Assembly: GCA_027062165.1 (NCBI GenBank) | Contig: JAMOTU010000171.1 | Location: forward strand, 1-5,110 | DNA: 5,110 bases | Direction of reading: 5' to 3' | DNA from: Candidatus Altimarinota bacterium | GTDB lineage: Bacteria; Patescibacteriota; Gracilibacteria; Absconditabacterales; Absconditicoccaceae | Shown here: piece after piece, positions 1 to 5,110 of the stretch | How the letters are laid out: each line of letters begins with the position of its first letter | How positions within the stretch are numbered: the first letter of the stretch is position 1 | Position numbers and translations under genes: made by a program | Notes under the pieces: generated by a model | The model's database searches: none | Seen by the model: only the letters and a program-made list of their open reading frames with translations | What the model was told of the DNA's origin: nothing

Positions 1-521
1 GTAACAACTCCATCTTTACCAATTTCTTCCATAATCTCTGCTATTAATTCTCCAACTTCTTCATCTTGAGCAGAAATTGTCGCAACTTGTTTTATTTCTT
101 CTCTAGTTTCTACCTTTTTAGCTTTTTTCTTTAACTCTTCTACAATAGCATCAACTGCTTTATGTAAACCTCTATTTAAAGCAAATGGATTTACTCCTGC
201 TCTAACATATTTCAAACCTTCTCTAGCAATAGCATCTACTAAAACAACTGTTGTTGTAGTACCATCACCTGCAGCATCATTGGTTTTGTTAGCTGCTTCT
301 TTTACAAGTTCTGCACCAATATTTTCAAATTTATCTTCAAGTTCAATTTCTTTTGCTACAGTTACACCATCATTAGTAACAACAGGTGCCCCAAAAGATC
401 TTTCTAAAATAACATTTCTACCCTTAGGTCACATAGTAACCTTAACAGCATCTGCTACTTTTTTAATACCAGCATATACTGCCCTTCTTGAATCATCTCA
501 ATACTTTACAATTTTTGCCAT
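1..521 (-). CDS. groEL: Chaperonin GroEL (Hsp60), N-terminal part
   Basis: GroEL forms the double-ring ATP-driven cage that, with GroES, refolds cytosolic proteins. The first 173 residues are visible, about a third of the usual ~540; the rest lies beyond the left edge of the window. The start is ATG giving MAKIVKYG, a typical GroEL beginning. Motifs seen are the nucleotide-binding loop TMGPKGRNV (residues 29-37), [18 protein letters not shown] (50-67), and the catalytic-domain motif AAGDGTTTT (83-91) with the conserved Asp at 86. The visible part covers the first equatorial segment and runs into the intermediate domain. Two TGA codons (residues 8 and 31) must be read as Gly; residue 31 is the invariant Gly of TMGPKG. 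It lies 84 bases downstream of groES with no promoter I could recognise between them, so the two are probably co-transcribed. No Shine-Dalgarno sequence precedes the ATG. Identity is very secure. Confidence 0.98.
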
Positions 522-583
522 GACTTTGTTTTAGTTAAAATGTAAAATCAAATTAATTTTTTTTATTAAATTTTCTAACACTA

Positions 584-603
584 TTAAATTATTGATAATT
601 TAA
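584..603. repeat. AT-only inverted repeat between groES and groEL
   Basis: A perfect 8-bp inverted repeat, TTAAATTA / TAATTTAA, with a 4-base loop sits 2 bases past the groES stop codon. It contains only A-T pairs and is not followed at once by a T-run on the minus strand, so it is a poor terminator. It could be a weak mRNA processing or stability element between the cistrons, or chance in a very AT-rich spacer. Confidence 0.3.
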
Positions 604-605
604 CA

Positions 606-917
606 TTATTTACTCTCTTTAGCTAAAATAGAACTATGTCTAATAACCAATAATTTTTTTCTTTCTCCGTCTATAACTACTTCTAGCTCATCTGGTGCAT
701 ATTTAGTAAAATATACAATATCTCCAACCTCTACATCCATAGGAGCTCTTTGACCATTATCTAAAATTTTTCCTTTACCAACTGCTATAACTTTACCTTT
801 TTGAGGTTTATCTTTAGCAGTATCAGGCAATACAATCCCTCATTTTGTAACTGTTTCTTCTTCTATAGGTTCTACCAATACATGATCTTCTAATGGAATC
901 AATTTTACATCTGCCAT
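606..917 (-). CDS. groES: Co-chaperonin GroES (Hsp10)
   Basis: GroES is the heptameric lid of the GroEL cage. The gene encodes 103 residues, close to the family norm of ~95-100, and starts with ATG giving [17 protein letters not shown], which matches the usual 'xxxPLxDRVLVEP' beginning. The mobile-loop segment that docks on GroEL is present as KGGIVLPD (residues 25-32), followed by [15 protein letters not shown] (41-55) and [13 protein letters not shown] (62-74). The first Gly of the mobile-loop GG pair (residue 26) is encoded by TGA. Under the standard code the gene would be split there and the remainder could be miscalled from a TTG at 830. The stop is TAA. It is the first gene after a well-formed promoter carrying CIRCE-like repeats and is followed by groEL, the classical groESL order. 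The start lacks a Shine-Dalgarno sequence. Confidence 0.98.
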
Positions 918-941
918 ATTGATAAAATTGTTAAGATATAA

Positions 942-970
942 AATAGCATCTTCAAAAGACACCTGCTATT
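942..970. promoter_or_regulatory. CIRCE-like operator candidate (proximal) for groESL
   Basis: Inverted repeat AATAGCA (942-948), 15-base gap, TGCTATT (964-970). The HrcA-binding CIRCE consensus is TTAGCACTC-N9-GAGTGCTAA, whose core is TAGCA-N15-TGCTA. This site keeps that core and spacing exactly, but the inner CTC/GAG trinucleotides are lost. It covers most of the -10 box and the expected transcription start of the groES promoter, where a repressor would block transcription. Similarity and position are seen directly; binding by HrcA is inference, and no hrcA lies in the window. Confidence 0.6.
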
Positions 971-995
971 ATAATAAATAATTTTAAATTTTCAA
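968..995 (-). promoter_or_regulatory. groESL promoter (sigma70-type)
   Basis: On the minus strand, TTGAAA (990-995) and a perfect TATAAT (968-973) are separated by 16 bp. The predicted transcription start is near 961, giving a leader of roughly 44 bases before the groES ATG. The -10 box is overlapped by the CIRCE-like repeat. This is the best promoter in the window. Confidence 0.7.
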
Positions 996-1000
996 GAGAA

Positions 1001-1029
1001 AATAGCATCTAATATTTATATGTGCTTTA
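1001..1029. promoter_or_regulatory. Second, degenerate CIRCE-like site (distal)
   Basis: AATAGCA (1001-1007), 15-base gap, TGCTTTA (1023-1029). The AGCA-N15-TGCT core has the same geometry as the proximal site. It lies just upstream of the -35 box, and its right arm overlaps the stop codon of the metal-transporter gene. The two sites are 59 bp apart. Weaker than the proximal site: the left arm is identical, but the right arm matches in only part of its length. Confidence 0.4.
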
Positions 1030-1782
1030 CAAAAAAGTCTTAGACAAAAACTCTAGTAATACATAAAAAACTATTCACAACATCCAGAAAAACAAATACA
1101 AAAGTTGTGTTTTTAAATATAAACGTTTTTTAAATTCTGGCAAAATATCAGAAATTATCAAATATAATAACATTCCCACTACACACGCCAAAAAGTATAC
1201 CTTAAAGTGTAATATATATTCTTTAAAAGGATACAAAACGATAGCTCCAAGTACTCAACCTAAACCAGCTACTAAAACTCACTTTAAATTTTTATGATTC
1301 ATTAAATAATTTGATATATTTTGAGGGATACTATGGAAAAAAATACTAATTGTAAGTAAAATTCAAAAAGTAAAATTTGTTAAAAAACCTGTATATATAA
1401 TTATTCAATGTAAAAAATTATGTATAAAAGTTCAAATCATCATCAACTTTCCTGAAATATAATTGTGAATGCAATCTTGTTGTCATAAATCTTTACAATG
1501 ATGAAAATGAAATAAAAGCTCTATTACAAAAAATATAAATATCCCCAACAGAATAGATAATGATATAAATTTTAAATTAAAGTTTCACACTTTAGCAAAA
1601 AGCAATATTTTAGGAAGAATTCATAAAAAGACTATCCCAGACAACACTCATCAAACAAAAGCAACAATGTAATCAAATCTTTTAAGAAAATATTTTTCAG
1701 TATATCTCACTAAAAAGACTGATATCAAAATTCAAACAGCTATAAAAATATTAGCCAAAATTGTATAAATATATACTTTCAT
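1027..1782 (-). CDS. ZIP-family metal transporter, atypical
   Basis: 251 residues with about eight hydrophobic helices (roughly 5-25, 38-57, 73-91, 113-133, 137-157, 168-186, 195-213, 226-246), the ZIP (Zn/Fe/Mn uptake) architecture. ZIP landmarks seen are a short His/Cys-rich loop between helices 3 and 4 (HFHHC at 92-96), HNFLHG in helix 4 (121-126), FHSIPQN in helix 5 (149-155), AGLGGVLGA (172-180), and VGMLLYLIISDILPE (202-216), which resembles the family's 'AGxFLYVAxxDxLPE'. Several usual metal ligands differ: helix 4 has His where HNxxE/D is usual, helix 5 has HSIPQN for HEIPxE/G, and helix 2 has GILPK for HLLPE. Twelve of 20 glycines are TGA, so the standard code leaves no gene here. 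It starts 20 bases after a terminator hairpin, with no clear promoter or Shine-Dalgarno sequence, and ends just upstream of the groES promoter. Family assignment is good; metal and direction are unknown. Confidence 0.85.
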
Positions 1783-1802
1783 TATTAATATATTTATTAA
1801 GT

Positions 1803-1830
1803 AAAAAACTCACCACGTATGTGGTGAGTT
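1803..1830 (-). terminator. Intrinsic terminator after the pilin-like gene
   Basis: Perfect 10-bp inverted repeat AACTCACCAC (1807-1816) / GTGGTGAGTT (1821-1830) with a 4-base loop. On the minus strand the stem runs directly into six T residues (1808-1803). It lies 28 bases past the stop of the pilin-like gene. It is the strongest terminator in the window and separates that gene from the transporter. Confidence 0.88.
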
Positions 1831-1858
1831 AGTAGTTTTCTAAATTAAACATTAAATC

Positions 1859-2266
1859 TTATCCTCCTACCATTACATTAACGATATAGAAGAAGAAACT
1901 AACTATCAACCATGCTAAACCAATCAAAATCAAACCTATACCAGCTTGTTTCAAAATTGTAAATCACTTTTTATACTTATTATCATCACCTGCCGCAGTT
2001 ACCATTTGAAAACCTCACCACAAAAGTACTACCAATGCAATTACAGCCAACAATCCTAGTACATAATTTATAAAAGTCTTTATTGAATTCAACAGACCTT
2101 CTCCTGTTAATCATTGATCAGTAGCAGGAACATTAGGCGCTACATCTGTTCTTTGTCAAAAAAATCATCATTGTCAAGCTCCACCTGCATTTTGAGCAAA
2201 AACATCACCTAATAAAGCAATAGAAGCAATAACACCTCCAATAATTTTCTTTTTTAAATTTTTCAT
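1859..2266 (-). CDS. Small TrbC/VirB2-like (type IV secretion pilin-like) membrane protein
   Basis: 135 residues. The N-terminus looks like a cleavable signal peptide: basic MKNLKKK, a hydrophobic stretch to about residue 20, then VFA before Gln25. A Gly-rich, polar segment follows (about 25-60, including GGAGQGGFFGQR at 28-39). Two hydrophobic helices (about 63-86 and 108-131) flank a charged loop, TAAGDDNKYKKG (90-101). Signal peptide, two helices and an 'AAGDxxKxKK' loop are typical of the small VirB2/TrbC-type pilin proteins that are common in CPR genomes. A role as pilin subunit of an envelope machine is inferred from this architecture; no other secretion gene is present here. Seven of 22 glycines are TGA, four of them within residues 31-37. 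The gene has its own terminator and a possible promoter, so it may be an independent unit between dnaJ and the transporter. It could instead be a membrane protein of another function. Confidence 0.75.
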
Positions 2267-2280
2267 ATTTTAAATTTAAA

Positions 2281-2310
2281 CTTATAAAGATAAAATATAG
2301 CTGTTTTAAA
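2281..2310 (-). promoter_or_regulatory. Possible promoter of the pilin-like gene
   Basis: TTTAAA (2305-2310), 18-bp gap, TATAAG (2281-2286) on the minus strand, 14 bases before the ATG, which would give a very short leader. The match is moderate in an AT-rich spacer where such matches arise by chance. No terminator hairpin is visible after dnaJ, so read-through from dnaKJ is an alternative. Confidence 0.3.
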
Positions 2311-2351
2311 TTAAAAGAATTTTATTTTATTTTTCAAGAACAAATTAATAA

Positions 2352-3476
2352 TTATCATTTACTCAATTGTTTAAGTTTTTTCCATAATTCCTCTTCCTCT
2401 TTTGACAATTTTTTAGGAAGTTGTATAATAGGCTTTATTATTAAATCTCCTCTTTTCCCAAAAATTCATCACGAAATTTTAAAACCTTTACCAGCTACTA
2501 CAATCTTATCTCCAGGTTGCAAACCTTTTGGAATTTTAACTTTAACTTTTTTTCAATCCGGTAATGATATTTCTACCTCTCATCCAAGAACAGCGTCATA
2601 TACACTGATAGGAACATTAGTAATAAGATTATATCCAGATCTTTGCCACTTTTCAGATGGTTTTATCAATACTTTTATTAATAAATCTCAAGGCTGTCAT
2701 CAATAAGGTCAATAATTACCCATTCAAGGTATTTTGATAACTTGTCAATCTTTTACAGCTTCTGGTATCTCTATTTCTACCAATTCTCTTTTTATTATTA
2801 AACCACTACCTCAACATTTAGAACAAGGTTTAGAGTCAATATATCAAGTTCATCAACATCTAGTACAAATCTTTTGTGTTTGAAAAACACCAAATGGAGT
2901 CCTCTTTGTTTGAATTATTACTCAACTACCTCAACAAACAGGACATTTTATTTTTTGACTATCTGGATCAACACCCTTTCCTTTACATCTATCACATACC
3001 ACATATCTTTCATACTCAATTTTCTTCTTTGTTCCTGTATAAGACTCTTCAAAACTTACAGGTAAAGTAATTAAAATATCTTCCCCTCTTTGTGGTTTTT
3101 TCTCATATTTCCTTTGTTTAAATCCACCACCAAAAAATTCTCAAAACAAATCAAAAATATCATTTACATCGAACACGGATCCTTGGCCAAAATCACTTCC
3201 AAAATCAAATCCACCAAAACCACCAAATCATCAAAATCCACCTTTTCTAAAAGCATCATATTGTTTTCTTTTTTGTTCATCACCTAATACTTGATAAGCT
3301 TCATTTATTTCTTTAAATTTTTGTTCATATTCTTTTTTTTTATCATCTGGAGCTCTATCAGGATGATACTGCATAGCAAGTTTTCTAAAAGCTTTTTTAA
3401 TTTCATCTTGTGATGCATTCTCACTTACACCCAATATAGCATAATAATCTTTATTTGGATCAAAATCTAAATTCAT
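2352..3476 (-). CDS. dnaJ: Chaperone DnaJ (Hsp40, type I)
   Basis: DnaJ delivers unfolded clients to DnaK and stimulates its ATPase. The protein has 374 residues, the normal full length. Domains in order: J domain (about 9-74) with the catalytic HPD at 38-40 and QKRKQYD at 68-74; Gly/Phe-rich linker (79-118) with repeated GGF; four zinc motifs CDRCKGKG (161-168), CPVCGGSG (178-185), CTRCGGTG (204-211) and CSKCGGSG (218-225), all eight cysteines intact; then the substrate-binding C-terminal domains with IPGMGNYGPYGGQPGD (249-264) and [19 protein letters not shown] (305-323). Twenty of 51 glycines are TGA; in the third zinc motif all three are. The last codon before the TAA stop is also TGA, so the protein ends in Gly. 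I chose the ATG at 3476; an in-frame TTG one codon upstream is less likely. It follows dnaK by 63 bases, so dnaK-dnaJ is probably one operon. Confidence 0.98.
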
Positions 3477-3490
3477 CAATTGAAAAATTA

Positions 3491-3496
3491 ATTATA
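3491..3496 (-). promoter_or_regulatory. Isolated -10-like box upstream of dnaJ
   Basis: TATAAT on the minus strand, 14 bases before the dnaJ ATG. No acceptable -35 box lies at the right distance; that position falls in the GC-rich hairpin. It may allow some dnaJ transcription independent of dnaK but is weak evidence alone. Confidence 0.2.
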
Positions 3497-3503
3497 TAAA
3501 TAA

Positions 3504-3519
3504 GGGGCTATAAAGCCCC
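3504..3519 (-). terminator. Hairpin in the dnaK-dnaJ spacer (attenuator or weak terminator)
   Basis: Perfect 6-bp GC-rich stem, GGGGCT / AGCCCC, with a 4-base loop, lying 20 bases past the dnaK stop. It stands out in an otherwise nearly all-AT spacer. On the minus strand it is followed by TTATTTATAT, a poor T-tract. It could partly terminate transcription, lowering dnaJ relative to dnaK, or protect the upstream dnaK mRNA end. The stem is seen; the function is inferred. Confidence 0.5.
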
Positions 3520-3539
3520 ACTTTCTACTAAATTTTAAA

Positions 3540-5110
<1,571 letters not shown>

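Larger units (their letters stand above)
940..1010. repeat. 12-bp direct repeat flanking the groES promoter
   Basis: AAAATAGCATCT occurs at 940-951 and again, identically, at 999-1010, one copy on each side of the promoter. Each copy supplies the left arm of one CIRCE-like inverted repeat. The identity extends beyond the palindromic part (the TCT end), suggesting conserved half-sites for one regulator. Confidence 0.6.

Noticed and set aside
280..534. Plus-strand open frame of 84 codons opposite groEL
   Set aside because: It lies antisense to the conserved GroEL N-terminus, has no recognisable protein features, and is a by-product of codon composition.
606..830. groES starting at the internal TTG at 830
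   Set aside because: This would lose the N-terminal strand and the GGIVLP mobile loop. Reading TGA as Gly restores a normal 103-residue GroES from the ATG at 917.
918..1026. tRNA, riboswitch or CRISPR-like repeats in the groES upstream region
   Set aside because: Only two copies of a 12-bp repeat exist, with no spacer array and no cloverleaf or long structured leader; they are better explained as operator half-sites.
2874..3287. Three short plus-strand open frames opposite dnaJ
   Set aside because: They overlap each other and the antisense of the DnaJ zinc and Gly/Phe regions, which are unmistakable on the minus strand.
3477..3479. TTG as the dnaJ start codon
   Set aside because: An ATG follows immediately in frame and neither start has a Shine-Dalgarno sequence; ATG is the simpler choice.

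Overview
All six genes in this window are on the minus strand, and the DNA is AT-rich. It reads sensibly only if TGA is a sense codon for glycine (translation table 25). I counted 59 in-frame TGA codons. They fall on invariant glycines such as the DnaK DLGGGTFD and LVGGSTR motifs, the GroEL TMGPKG loop and the DnaJ CxxCxGxG zinc motifs. TGG still encodes Trp, and TAA or TAG end every gene whose end is visible. This code is known from the candidate phyla Absconditabacteria (SR1) and Gracilibacteria, so the organism is most likely a member of one of these small-genome CPR/Patescibacteria lineages. The window alone does not separate the two. With the standard code every gene here is cut into short pieces.

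Reading in the direction of transcription (right to left): dnaK (5' end outside the window), a GC-rich hairpin, dnaJ, a small two-helix TrbC/VirB2-like pilin protein, a strong intrinsic terminator, a ZIP-family metal transporter, a promoter with two CIRCE-like operator candidates, groES, and groEL (3' part outside the window). The two main protein-folding machines, Hsp70/Hsp40 (DnaK, DnaJ) and Hsp60/Hsp10 (GroEL, GroES), are therefore neighbours, separated by two membrane or envelope genes. No grpE or hrcA is visible.

The clearest regulatory region is upstream of groES. It has a sigma70-type promoter (TTGAAA, 16 bp, TATAAT) overlapped by AATAGCA-N15-TGCTATT, which keeps the core and exact spacing of the HrcA operator CIRCE. 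A second, weaker copy lies just upstream, and its left arm shares an identical 12-bp repeat with the first. None of the five visible start codons has a Shine-Dalgarno sequence.

Points most worth following are the recoded genes themselves, the tandem divergent CIRCE-like operators, a ZIP transporter that lacks several expected metal ligands, a pilin-like gene embedded in a chaperone cluster, and uneven use of TGA as glycine (rare in groESL, dominant in the transporter). No intergenic stretch exceeds about 110 bases.
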